A stretch of 64,000 nt of DNA, taken from assembly GCA_958450365.1 (NCBI GenBank), contig CAUEEP010000910.1, forward strand, positions 963,001 through 1,027,000. Reading direction: 5' to 3'. The position numbers and the translations under genes are program-made. The notes beneath the pieces were generated by a model. It did not search any database, was not told the DNA's origin, and saw nothing but the letters and a program-made list of their open reading frames with translations. This DNA is from Mesorhabditis belari. Its lineage: Eukaryota > Nematoda > Chromadorea > Rhabditida > Rhabditidae. Each line of letters starts with the position of its first letter. Position 1 is the stretch's first letter. Below, one piece after another: positions 11,222 through 22,100 of this stretch.

Positions 11222-11943
11222 TAGGTTGGCAAGTTATAAACGATCGTTTTTGGGTAATGTGTTTTCTGAAAAAGCGGCTTATCCAATCAAAAACGGTTTG
11301 CTTGATTCAAAAGCCCTATTCTTAATTTACAAAATGGCTTTTTTGAATTTTTGAAAAATCTTTTATTTTAGAACTTTTTCAGGCATTTTAGTGTAAGAGT
11401 TCAAAATCCTGGTTTCTAGGTTTCTAGGTTTCTAGGTTTCTAGGTTTCTAGGTTTCTAGGTTTCTAGGTTTCTAGGTTTCTAGGTTTCTAGGTTTCTAGG
11501 TTTCTAGGTTTCTAGGTTTCTAGGTTTCTAGGTTTCTAGGTTTCTAGGTTTCTAGGTTTCTAGGTTTCTAGGTTTCTAGCATTCATGAGCTAATATATTT
11601 TTTGAGTGATTGCATAATTTTTAAAATAAAACGCTTCATCGATTACATGGTTTCCCCAAAATTTCAGAACAATCCAATCTTCGGAAGGTTGATTTTCAAA
11701 TTAGGCTCAAAATGCACTTTTGTGCTAATTTAGTCCATTTTCGTTTGAATTTAAGCAAGATTAAAAAAAAAGATTAAAAGAAAGAGAACGGTTCGATCGA
11801 TTGGATTGTTCTGAAATTTTGGGGAAACTATGTAATCGATGAGGCGTTTTATTTTGAATCAAACAAACCGTTTTTTGATTGGATAAGCCGCTTTTTCAGA
11901 AAACACCTTACCCAAAAGCGATCGTTTATAACTTGCCAACCTA
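11222..11943. mobile_element. Mariner-type palindromic element with internal 8-bp satellite
   Basis: Both ends read TTAGGTTGGCAAGTTATAAA, inverted, with TA flanks. The long arms include 'GCGGCTTATCCAATCAAAAA' and 'TTTCCCCAAAATTTCAGAAC'. The left arm is split by non-homologous DNA that includes an 8-bp tandem repeat (GGTTTCTA, 11411-11579, about 21 copies). A truncated left-end copy in the same orientation lies at 10963-11045. No transposase was seen. Confidence 0.75.
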
Positions 11944-11955
11944 ATATTTGAACTA

Positions 11956-12498
11956 TTGGATTGGTGAATTGAAAACTGCGGGCTATTGTCATATGTGACA
12001 GTTTGAGCACTTTCTTCAAAAGAAACCCATTTTGGTGTCAATGGAAAAGTTGTAGAGAATCAAAAATCAAGCTTATATCCAAATTTTCAGAACGATTCAA
12101 AAACTGGCTTTCAAGAAGTGCCAAATTTAAGAAAGAAATGCCAAATTTTCACAAAACTTGCATTTTAAGCAAAACTACTAAGTGTATCTTTTTGGAAATT
12201 TGGCTATAAGCCTGATTTTTGATTCTCTACAACTTTTCTATTGACACCAAAATGGGTTTCTTTTGAAGAAAGTGCTCAAACTGGGATCTCCAGCCTCCAT
12301 CTCCAGTCCTCCATTTTCGAGTCTCACACTTGTCTCACACACAAACCAAAATCCTACTACGAAAGAGGAATCCGCAAATTGCCTGTAAAATGGGCAGAAG
12401 TCGTCAATAATAATGGAAATAATTTGGAATGAATTCATTGGCTTTCTGTTGAATAAATTTTAGTTCAAAGTCCCGCAGTTTTCAATTCACCAACCCAA
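11956..12498 (+). mobile_element. Deleted mariner with transposase C-terminus
   Basis: The ends are TTGGATTGGTGAATTGAAAA and the inverse of TTGGGTTGGTGAATTGAAAA, flanked by TA on both sides. Codons at 12355-12432 encode YYERGIRKLPVKWAEVV followed by NNNGNNLE and a stop, which resembles mariner transposase C-termini. Most of the interior is replaced by a hairpin (about 12000-12290, arms 'TTTGAGCACTTTCTTCAAAA'). Confidence 0.7.
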
Positions 12499-13404
12499 TA
12501 AAATGAGAAACAAACTCGTAAAATTTGGCTTTCAAAGAGATTTCAAGAGTTCAAAAAGCAAATAACGAAACTGCAAAAGTTTAGAATCAGTTTTTTTCTT
12601 TCATAAACCAATTTTAGCAAGAGCTTTGTAAAAGAACTGTTTGATAGTTGAACCAAAACCCAACTTTTTATCAAAACCAGGCTTTCAGTGCACCAGGATA
12701 GTGTGTTTAGCCATTTTTTTAAGCAAACAACATAGCTTAAGAGCAAGTTTGTATAGTTTACGAAATGCTAATTGATTTCAAAACCTAATTTTGAATAAAA
12801 TGAGAAAAATAAACGATTAAGTACGCCAGAAAGAGTACGTTTTCGTGCTGTTAAACGCAAAGAACACCAAGGCTTTGTTACAAAGTCTTGTTCAAAGTTA
12901 AACATTGATGAATGTCTAGAAACCGCGCTCAAAGATTGACCCCAAGAATAGGTCAACTCCAAAAAACCAATCGGTTTCTAAAGTCTAAAATGTTTCAAAG
13001 ATTCAAAAACCCAAAAGGCACAGGTGTCAGTGGTGAAAATGTTTTTGTTTCGTTGAAAAGATATCTTTGAAAAGCTCTCTTTTTGCCAGCAAATTTTCGC
13101 ACTTTTCTCAATAAAATCGAGACCGATCAGACTCATTTCTTTTCTTTTCCCCGAATCATTTTCTCTTTTTCTTTTCTCTTTTTGTATAATATGCTTATCC
13201 GATCAGTCTCCCTTTCAACAAAACTGTTTTAGGAAAAAGGCGTTTCTCTTGGTTGGCGTCAATGCCCTTATCCACAAATTACTATCATTTTGCCCCAAAG
13301 TTTTGTCCTAAATGTTAGTCATCCGCGAAATTTTAACGGAACTTCCTTATGGAATTGTTTCAAGTTTTAATAACAAATAGTTTAGATAAGAATGTTTGAG
13401 CTTG

Positions 13405-13556
13405 TAAAGAGTTTGTAAGCCAGGCCAGCTAACAAAGAGCTTGAAAGCCAGACCAGCTAACAAAGAGCTTGTAAGTCAGGCCAGCTAACAAAGAGCTTGA
13501 AAGCCAGGCCAGCTAACAAAGAGCTTGAAAGCCAGGCCAGCTTGTAAGCCAGGCCC
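13405..13556. repeat. 27-bp minisatellite
   Basis: About five copies of AAGCCAGGCCAGCTAACAAAGAGCTTG with small variants. The surrounding 12.5-14.0 kb shows no convincing gene. Confidence 0.8.
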
Positions 13557-14064
13557 ATGTTCGAACTGGTTCAGGATCAGAGCCTAACACCAGGTCCAGA
13601 TATCGGTTCAGGCCCAGATACAAAACCTGGCTACAGGTCAAGAGTCAGAGTCAAGAGACTCCAAGTCCAAAAATAGGGCTCATCCAGATTAAAATGATAC
13701 AAATTTACAGCTGAATCACTTCTTTTTCTGCCATCTATAAAGCAATAAAAGAATCTCTATGTAAATGACTGACAAGGTGTTCTTTTTGCGGCAACGCCCT
13801 TCATCTGGCATACCGCTCTGGTATTGAAGGCTTCCCTTTTGCACTAAGGAAAGGTACTAGGCCCAAGGAAATAAACTAAGGAAATGTACTAGATCGCGAG
13901 GGGATTTTGAAACGAGATCTAGCAATTTAGAAACGATACTTTGATAGGAAATCGAATTGGCGTTCCGAATCTGTAATAGCGAAATAGCTTGCAAATGCAA
14001 GATTTTTAGCCAGAAAGTTTTTGCCACACAGTCTTGGATCTATCTTTATGCGCCTTCTTTCAAC

Positions 14065-14153
14065 GGCAGTCGTGGTGCAGTGGATAGGGTAATGGTCTAC
14101 GGAAATAATCGAGTTTTTTTTGTGTGTGTGGTGGATTCGAGTCACCAGTTGCC
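14065..14153 (+). pseudogene. tRNA-like pseudogene
   Basis: GGCAGTC at the 5' end can pair mostly with AGTTGCC at the 3' end. A-box-like GGTGCAGTGGATAGGG and B-box-like GGATTCGAGTC are present, and the T stem (GGTGG/TCACC) closes. The anticodon arm is replaced by an AT- and GT-rich stretch, so it is unlikely to be functional. Confidence 0.45.
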
Positions 14154-14437
14154 AATCATTTTTTGCTTTTCATTTTTCACAATGATATTTCTGATTTTCT
14201 GATTTGTATTTTCTTTTACTTTCTTTTACTTTCTTATCCACTTTTTTGATCAAATCATTTTAGGTCCTGAACATCAAGTAAGTAAGGAGTAAGTAAGCAG
14301 TAAGAGAGTAAGCAGTAAGAGAGTAAGCAGTAAGTAAAGAGCGAAGCGAGTGGTCAGCAACTGAGCTGTCGTTCGCGTTTCCTTTGGCGTCACTATGCCC
14401 AATTTTTTGGAAACAAATTGGAAACAATTTTTTTTTT

Positions 14438-14544
14438 CCGAAGCCGTCTCCAATCCAAGTACTAACAGAGTACTTGTACTACCTCCAAGTACTAAAAGCA
14501 GATCGAACGGGATGCCGTGTTTTCAACGTGGTATGGTCGTAAGC
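14438..14544 (-). pseudogene. Degenerate 5S rRNA copy 1
   Basis: On the minus strand the 5' part (GCTTACGACCATACCACGTT) and 'CAAGTACTAACAGAG'-region sequence match nematode 5S rRNA. The middle carries a rearranged repeat of the 'GTACTTGGA' block and the 3' end is lost. It lies upstream of the SL1 RNA gene in divergent orientation, as in the C. elegans 5S/SL1 unit. Confidence 0.75.
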
Positions 14545-14707
14545 AGGGGGTGGGTGGTTAATGCCGATGGAAATAGTGAAAGAACGAGAGATCCTTTGTC
14601 GCCGAAGAGACGCGAGCCCACTCTGTGCACCTTTCGTGTGTCTCGTAAGAAAAAACGGCATCTGGCATACAGCCTTTCCACAAAGGTCGACAGATACCTG
14701 TCTCGTC

Positions 14708-14802
14708 GGTTTAATTACCCAAGTTTGAGGTTAGCATTAACCCCGAGGCCTTGTCGAAGTGTATCGGATAAATTTTGGAACGCGTCTCCGTAAAGGAGAT
14801 GC
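14708..14802 (+). ncRNA. SL1 spliced-leader RNA gene
   Basis: Positions 14708-14729 match the canonical 22-nt nematode SL1 leader, beginning GGTTTAATTACCC and ending GTTTGAG, followed by a GT donor (GTTAGC). An Sm-binding site (AAATTTTGG) lies at 14770-14778, and a 3' stem-loop (TCTCC/GGAGA) ends near 14802. Length and order match nematode SL RNAs, which donate the leader in trans-splicing. The donor differs from the usual GTAAAC of C. elegans SL1. A 5S copy on the opposite strand lies ~165 bp upstream. Confidence 0.9.
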
Positions 14803-14837
14803 ACTAAGCAATCGAAACCTCAACTGTTGCACTGTTT

Positions 14838-15046
14838 TTCGATCAAATCGAGCGATTTGTTGCTAATTTACGTGTTTTGTGGCTAATTCAAGTGATTTGT
14901 TGACGTTTTACATTGAAATGCCAAGATAATGGACTGTTTAGGCCGTTTGTTGCTAATTTAAGCGTTTTTTCGATCAAATCGAGCGATTTGTTGCTAATTT
15001 ACGTGTTTTGTGGCTAATTCAAGTGATTTGTTGACGTTTTACACTA
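14838..15046. repeat. Direct ~75-bp duplication
   Basis: 'GATCAAATCGAGCGATTTGT' to 'GATTTGTTGACGTTTTACA' occurs at 14838-14913 and again at about 14971-15046, downstream of the SL1 gene. Confidence 0.75.
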
Positions 15047-15277
15047 AAAAATGACGCTTTTTTCGCGCGCCAAACCACTGATGTCAATTTCATTGAATCA
15101 GTGGTTTGGCAATTTCATTGAATCAGTGGTGCGGAACCACATGGGTTTTTCCACTATATGGTGGAAATATTTTGAAAAATGGCTGATGTTGTAGTGGAAA
15201 AATTGAGTCGAAACACATGTTGCTGGTTTTTTCCGCCGGTGTCAAATCATCAATTTTTAGAGCGGCATAACACAAAA

Positions 15278-15387
15278 AGCTTACGACCACTCGGGATTCC
15301 CAAGCCGTCACCGATCCAAGTACTAACCGAGCCCAACTTGGCAGATCGAACGGGATGCCGTGTTTTCAACGTGGTATGGTCGTAAGC
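15278..15387 (-). pseudogene. 5S rRNA copy 2 with internal deletion
   Basis: The minus strand reads from GCTTACGACCATACCACG to GAGTGGTCGTAAGCT and aligns along nearly the whole of 5S rRNA. It is 110 nt rather than ~119. About 10 nt are missing between CAAGTT and GGGC, in the region corresponding to the helix III/internal promoter part of the molecule. The terminal helix can still pair. The downstream flank (15388-15488) matches that of copy 1, but the SL1 gene is absent here. Confidence 0.8.
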
Positions 15388-16121
15388 AGGGGGTGGGTGG
15401 TTAATGCCGATTGAAATAGTGAAAGAACGAGAGATCGTTTGCGGCGAAGAGACGCGAGCCCACTCTGTGCACCTTTCGTGTGTCTCGAAATTCCTAAATT
15501 TGGTTCCTTGTCTCTCTAAATTTGGTTCTTGGTTTGATTTGGTTTTTTCTAAAGAGAATTTCGGAATTGACTGTCGATTACACTCAGATTTCTCTAGTCG
15601 CTTTGAAAACTATAATTTTGCAGAAATAAATCGTGCAAGATGATCGATTGTTGGCGGGGTTTTCGGTAAAAAAAAAACCTCTTTACATGTCGACGAAAAG
15701 CGGGGATTTCTTTCAAAGTAATCACCCGTTTTTAAGCGGAAATTTTCGAGAGATTTTTCATCGTTTCAATCATTTTTCATTTTTGCCTTTTTTTTCGATG
15801 ATTTATCGAATGGTCTGATGACGATTGACACTGGCGTTCTTTTTAGAGAAAAGAAACGAGATTTTCTTCAGCAAATTGGTCACAAAATATGAAAAATGGA
15901 TTGAATTTTTGATTGGTTGAATAGCCAGAAAAACGTTTCAGCGTTTTTCGATCAAGGAATACGATCAAGGAAGAAAATCAAGGCTTATCAAGGCTATTTT
16001 GCGTTCAACAGACAAAGATTTACTTAAAACATTCAGAAATGATTTTTACAACAAGCGGATAAAGCATTACGGATTACGGATAAAGTAGAAGCATTATAAA
16101 GCTTTTAACATTAATAGATAA

Positions 16122-17034
16122 TACAGGGTGACCAAGAATTACCGCAACAACGTCGTATTATGTTATGAGCCTCATTTCACTTTTTGCTTACCTTGCTTGC
16201 CTTGCTTGCCTTGCTTACCTTGCTTACCTTGCTTACCTTGCTTGCCTTGCTTTTTGCTTGTTTTTATGGTTTTTGTGTATTTTTCTTATTTTATAGTATG
16301 ATTACTAACTTTCAATACTTCAATAATTCAAGTATGATTGTTTTCAGGAATGGTGAAAGCGTCTCCACATCGACAATCGATCCTTGAGCTCAAGCGGCAG
16401 CGTGTTCAGGCGAGCGAGATCTCAAAGCGCCTGAATGTCCCCAGAAGCCTTGTTTCTCGAACCATTCAACGTTATGAAACTCTCGGCACGGTTTCTGATC
16501 GATCTAGGGATCTGATCGCCTTGAAAGAGCTGCAAAACGAACAGCGGTTACTCCGGCTAATGTCAAGAAAGTGCGCGATCGTCTAAACCCTAACCAATCG
16601 GCTTCAAGTGTGTGAAAGTAAATGCGGTGAATTATTTGGACTTGCTAAAGAAGGAGGTTGTTCCATGGGCTCAACGCCACTTCAAAAATCGAATTTGGAC
16701 TTATCAACAAGATGGTGCGCCGGCTCACAAGGCAAAGAAAGTGCAAGAGCTTTTTTCAAAGACCTTCCCAGACTTCATCTCGTTTTCTGAGTGGCCACCC
16801 AGCTCACCCGATCTTAACCCATTGGATTACTCAGTCTGGAGGGTTCTTGAAACCAGGGCATGTGCAAAACCACATAAAAAATATCGAAAGTTTGAAGAAG
16901 GCCCTCATCAAAGCATGGGATACCCTCGATGATGCCTATTTGCTTGTCACGGTCAACGCGTTTCCCAAGGAATACGATCAAGAAGTCTCGCTCTACAAAA
17001 TGACACCAAAAGCATCAAAATTGGTCCACTAGTT
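16122..17034 (+). pseudogene. Truncated DD37D (maT-like) transposon
   Basis: The left terminus CAGGGTGACCAAGAATTACC is preceded by TA. An ORF starting at 16350 encodes an N-terminal helix-turn-helix (SILELKRQRVQASEISKRL). After a large deletion, 16612-17032 encodes the C-terminal catalytic part with QQDGAPAH and WPPSSPDLNPLDYSVW. The spacing between these two aspartates is 37 residues (DD37D). A frameshift separates the last ~60 residues. The first catalytic Asp region and the right terminus are missing, so it is inactive. Confidence 0.8.
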
Positions 17035-17206
17035 TTGGAGATACAGGCACGCGAAGTGGCGCGGTCAATCACGGTTCGAATTCGAATGTAACACGTACAT
17101 AAAAATTGTCCCAGTAAAGGTAGCGATCTAAAAATTTGTGATCTTAATGTGAAAATGTATGGAGAAGCTAAAAATCAACACCGTTTTACTGGATTCTCAA
17201 AAGCTT

Positions 17207-18095
17207 CTATCAAAATTACCCATTTTAGAAAGGGAACAGGACTTTTTGACCGGATATAAGCCGACCTGGCCCTTTTGAATATTGCGGTTCAATCTCCCGG
17301 CATCGTTCCTCCTCTTCTCACCAAAATGATCACTCACTTTCCACCACTATCGTTGTGATTATATTCTTTACTCTCCCACAAACACTCACACTTATCATTG
17401 TTCTATTAGGTTGTTCGGATATAAACAATCGTTGCTAAAATTTTTGTTGTGAGAGGAAGGACGATGTTGTTTGTTTTGTTGTTTTTTTAAAACATGTCTT
17501 TCTGTATTTAAAAGTACGTTATCTTGTGCCTATTTGGAATTTTTTTAAACGGATAATTTCTTATTTTTAAGAGCTTTTTTCTTCCTTTAGATGACCGATT
17601 TCAAATATCAAATTCTCGTCTGCCTACTTTACGACTTCAAACTGGAATTCCGCTACAAAACATTAGCAGAATCCCATCGAGATTTGGTCAAAGCTTTGGG
17701 AATGATGTATTGTCCGAAAGCCGATGCCGAGTCTGGTTCCAACGCTTTCGGAATGGTGATGAAAGTCTCGAGGATCATGAACACTCTCGTCAAGAATATC
17801 GTTGTCTACCTCAAGCGGTAGACAACGATATTTTGAGGGCTGCAATCGAATCGGATCCATGCCAAACGACGCGTGAACTTGCTCAACAGTTTCTATCAAA
17901 ATTACCCATTTTAGAAAGGGAACAGGACTTTTTGAGCCACCGTATATAAGCCGATCTCACCCTTTCAAATATTACGGTTCAATCTCCCGGCATCGTCCCT
18001 CCTCTTCTCACCGAAATGATCACTCATTTTCCTCCACTATCATTGTGATTATATTCTTTACTCTCCCACAAACACTCACACCTATCATTGGTCTA
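17207..18095 (+). repeat. ~200-bp direct repeats flanking half a mariner
   Basis: Copies at 17207-17405 and 17891-18091 share 'TTTCTATCAAAATTACCCAT' through 'CCCACAAACACTCACAC'. Between them, 17406-17890 is the 5' half of a mariner (left end TTAGGTTGTTCGGATATAAA after TA). It contains N-terminal transposase codons (17591 on) with a frameshift near 17720, then FQRFRNGDESLEDHEHSR and ESDPCQTTRELAQQF. The second repeat copy begins abruptly where the transposase breaks off. Confidence 0.75.
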
Positions 18096-18296
18096 CTTTA
18101 TTCCCCACAAGTAGAACTCAGAGCACTAGCTATGAGATTTTCAAAAGTTCTACGAATTTGGCTTTAAATTTTTGGGACAAGTTTTGAAAACTAGTACTTT
18201 TAAATAAATAAATATCTGCCAAAATATAATATGCAAACGTTTTCAATGCATTTGCAAAGAAATATGCAATTTCCAAATGGTTTTCGTCGACTTTTG

Positions 18297-18566
18297 CCAG
18301 TCTAAACTCGCTTTTCACTCCCTGCACCCAATCGTCTCTTTGGCAAAGTGGTAGTGCGCGCGATTGCCGCTCAAACCATCGCAGGTTCAATCCCGGCAAG
18401 ACCGCGATCAGATCGAAATGACCGGTGACGATCAACCTAGCTCACTCTGAGAAAGTCATGAACGATTCACAAACTCCTACTGAGGTCATTCTTTTGTCAA
18501 TTCAAAAGTAGAGTTTATTTTAGAGTGCAAATCAGCACTAAAATCTCAGAATTCCAAGAATATCTC
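18297..18566 (+). repeat. tRNA-derived SINE-like repeat, copy 1
   Basis: The tRNA-like head (18331-18402) has A box TGGCAAAGTGGTAG and B box GGTTCAATCCC. It is followed by a ~165-bp tail starting GAAATGACCGGTGACGATCA. Head and tail recur together at 30386-30751. This head-plus-tail arrangement is typical of SINEs, but no A-rich 3' end or target duplication was established. Confidence 0.6.
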
Positions 18567-19168
18567 GAAAATGTGTAAAGGAATTGTAAAGATTTCAAAG
18601 GAAATCAATGAAATCAATGATTCAATGAAATCTCTCCAATTTGTCAACGAATTTCAGAGTGTGCTGACAAAGTTCTGAGTCCTCAAAGCGTGAGGATCCG
18701 TTCAAAATACCTGGGAACCACGCAAGAGCCGAAAAATACCTGGGAACTAAACAAGAGCACAAGAGCCACAAGCGCCGGTTCCATTTTGAGCCCCTCCTTG
18801 TTCATCACTAAAACATCGAAATCTGATCGATATGCAAAAGAGCATGTACTCATTTGGCAAGGCAAAGTTTGGTGAATTGTCTGACGTTGAGAATGAGCTC
18901 CTTGGCAGCTGGTGAAACCGGTGCTACTCAATACGAGTATCTCAGCTAGAATCTAAGCAATCATAGAAGTGAAATTATCGAACTTTGGCAAACTATTCAC
19001 TGCTAGACTAAATTTGCATCAGACTCACACATTTGGGCGCAGGTACGAAACAAATTCTCACGACAGTTTTCTCTTATCAAAAAAAGATGAGAAGTGACGA
19101 AAGGGCGAGAAAGATTAGCCTCTTAAAAGGCCTGCTTTTTAGCTTTTGACACTTTTCTAGAAAGCAAA

Positions 19169-22100
19169 ATGAAAATCTTGGTATTTCTATTTCTAATCGG
19201 CTTCTTGGATTGCTTTGTTTTTTACCAGGTTTTGTTGATTTTTCTGCTTTTGCATATTAGTTGACATACACTACTAGACAATGAAATATGATATTTGAAA
19301 AAAGATCGTCACTTTCGCGCGTCTATAACTCCCTTGTCTTTGAGTTTAAACTATTAGTGTTATACATTTTCTGAAAGCTCTTTTCAAGGGCTACACAATG
19401 GTAATATTAATATTTAGAAATACGGTAAAGACAAGGGAGTTATAGAGGCGCGAAAGTGACGATCTTTTTTCAAATATCAAGAAATCGCACTTTGCTTGAA
19501 GTTGATTAAACAAGTAATCAGTGTACCAAAACCGCGTCTATAACTCCCTTGCCTTTACCGTATTTCTAAATATTAATATTACCATTGTGTAGCCCTTGAA
19601 AAGAGCTTTCAGAAAATGTATAACACTAATAGTTTAAGCTCAAAGACAAGGGAGTTACAGACGCGCGAAAGTAACGATCGTTTTTCAAATATACTTTAAA
19701 TATTTTTTTTACTGACTACTAGGTTGGTGCAAATGAAATTTCGTTTTTTTACAAACATTAAAGTCATCCAAAATTTTTTTAGATAACAATTTATTTAAAA
19801 CAATAAGCACCATTATTATCTATGACATCCCTCCAACGTTGCTACAGATTGCGGATCCCCTTCTCAAAGAACGCTTGATTCTGTGATGCAAAGTAGTTGG
19901 TCACCCAATTTTCGACTTCTTTTGCATTCTTAAACTGGCAATTCTCAAGGGAATGTTGCATCGATCTGAAAAGGTGAAAATCGGAGGGTGCTAAGTCTGG
20001 ACTATACGGCGCATGTGGTAAGACCTTCCATCCTAGCTTCTCTAGTTCCTTACAAGAGGTTTTTGCCGTGTGAGCTGGAGCATTATCACGGAGAAAGTTG
20101 ATAGTTGAGGGATTTAGGCCTTTTTCACGCAAAATTTCGTCAACCTTCTTGAGTTGTTGAATAAAATAAGATGAATCGACTGTTTTTCCGGGCTCTAATA
20201 ATTCAAAATGAACAAGTCCATTGATATTCCACCAGCAAGGCAACATCACTTTGCGCCCATGATAATCCGGCTTTGGAGTTGGAATTGGCGCTTGACCTTT
20301 GCTCAGCCATTGTCTTTTTCGAGAAGTATTATCAAAGTGAATCCACTTCTCATCCATCGTCAAGATATTCTCAAAAAAATGGCTTCTTTTCGACTTATGG
20401 AGCAAGATATGGCTGATCGAAACGCGTGCTCCCAGATTTTCAACACTCAATTGATGTGGAACCCATTGTCCATTACGATTTGTCTTTCCAATTATTTCCA
20501 AATGGCGTACAATTGTTGAATGATCACATTGAGATGTTTGGCAAGTTCTCGTGTTGTTTGCATTGGATCAGCTTCAATTAATTGTTCCAATTCATTGTTG
20601 TCGATGGCTGTGGCACGATGTCCATGCGATTCGTCTTCAAGGGATTCATTACCATCTCGGAATTGGGCAAACCAGAGCTGGCATGATCTTTCGGTGATAA
20701 CCTGTTCTCCAAAGGCGGAACAGAGATCACGATGTGAATCAGCAGCGTTTTTGCCCATTTTGAAGCCATAGAGAAGACACGTGCGCAGAACATACTTTTG
20801 ATCCACCATGATCTAAAGCAAAAATCAATTAAAAAGTGAAAGCTCTGACTTTGAAAAAATGCGAAAATAAAGTAAATATCCAAGAGTACAAATGCACAAA
20901 AGAACATCAAATAAGCTCTTCAGATTAAAAAAATAAGAACATTTTATATCGACCGAAATTTCTTTTGCACCAACCTAATACTTGTTGCCTCTTGAGCATG
21001 GTCACTTTTCTTAAATTTTTTAAGGTTATTTATCTAAAAAAGAAGAGGAAAGTCTTCCTTTTTCCTTTGGAAAGACATTTTGCCGCAGAACTGAAAAATT
21101 TCTAGTTAGATAGGAGAAAAACTCAGCGTTAAAGCTGAGAAAGAGAGAACTAAACTGAGTCTATGCATTTTTCTTTTGCAGATTGACCACGAAATTTAGA
21201 ACAGCGACTTTTCTGAAGCTGTCCTTTCTTCAAATTTCCCTGATGCTATTCAGCCGAAGATCAGAGGTTAGTAGACAAAGCAGGATGAAAAAAGTGTGCC
21301 TCTTTTGCACTCACAAGGGAATGGTCCGAATTGGCCTGACGATTTCGCTGGTTGAGCTCATTTGAGGGTCTGAAAAATCGGCTGCAAAACTCCAAACAAA
21401 GAACTTTTTGTGCAGAAATGTAGGCAAGAATTTAGGCTTCAATTTGCTATATAACACTTAGGGTTTTTTTGAATTGATTGCGGCGTTTGGCATGTAATCT
21501 GCTGAAAAGGTGTGTCCATAATTTTGACGCAGCGACAGGCTGGACTTTCTATAGCAATCCGTATCTTTTATAGCAATTTTTATAGCAATCTTAGCATCTT
21601 TTAGGTGTTCAAAGTGTGAACGTGACCTTCTGTCCCCGAGATGTCGCTATTATCGACAGCCACCTGTTGACGAATGTGAATGATTCGGTCGTTTATCGAA
21701 TTGATGCTACTTCTTGTCAAAAGTTGATCCAACTTTTCTTTTTATTTACGAATCAATGAAATCGGCTGAGCACATGTTTCACCTTACTTTTTAGAAGCAT
21801 CTTTGGCTGGCAAGCACCGTATCCCATTACCGGATACCTGATCAAAGTCTATCGAGGGGAATTGAGCAGTGGAAGCTTGTTGAGCGGGTAGCAAGCCGGC
21901 GTCAAATGGCAAATTGTCGCTAATTTCAGAACAATCAATGGAAATCTGAGCTCAACCCTGATAACAGTGCAAATCACAATGACAAGCTCACCAAACACAA
22001 CGTTTCCGGCGATTTTCATAACCACCGGTGAGATTCGTAAAAATTGTGCCCCTATTGGTCGATCGTGGTCGATTTCAGATCCCAACACAACCACGATTTA

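Noticed and set aside
11411..11579. Possible interstitial telomere repeat
   Set aside because: The unit is GGTTTCTA, not the nematode telomere TTAGGC.
13405..13556. CRISPR-like array
   Set aside because: The repeats are contiguous without unique spacers, and the genome is eukaryotic. The same applies to the other tandem arrays.
14395..14793. 132-residue ORF
   Set aside because: It lies over the 5S relic and the SL1 RNA gene. RNA-gene homology explains the sequence better.
21183..21365. 60-residue ORF upstream of repeat unit 1
   Set aside because: It follows a good acceptor, but its exit phase does not match the next exon and it has no similarity to the repeat unit.
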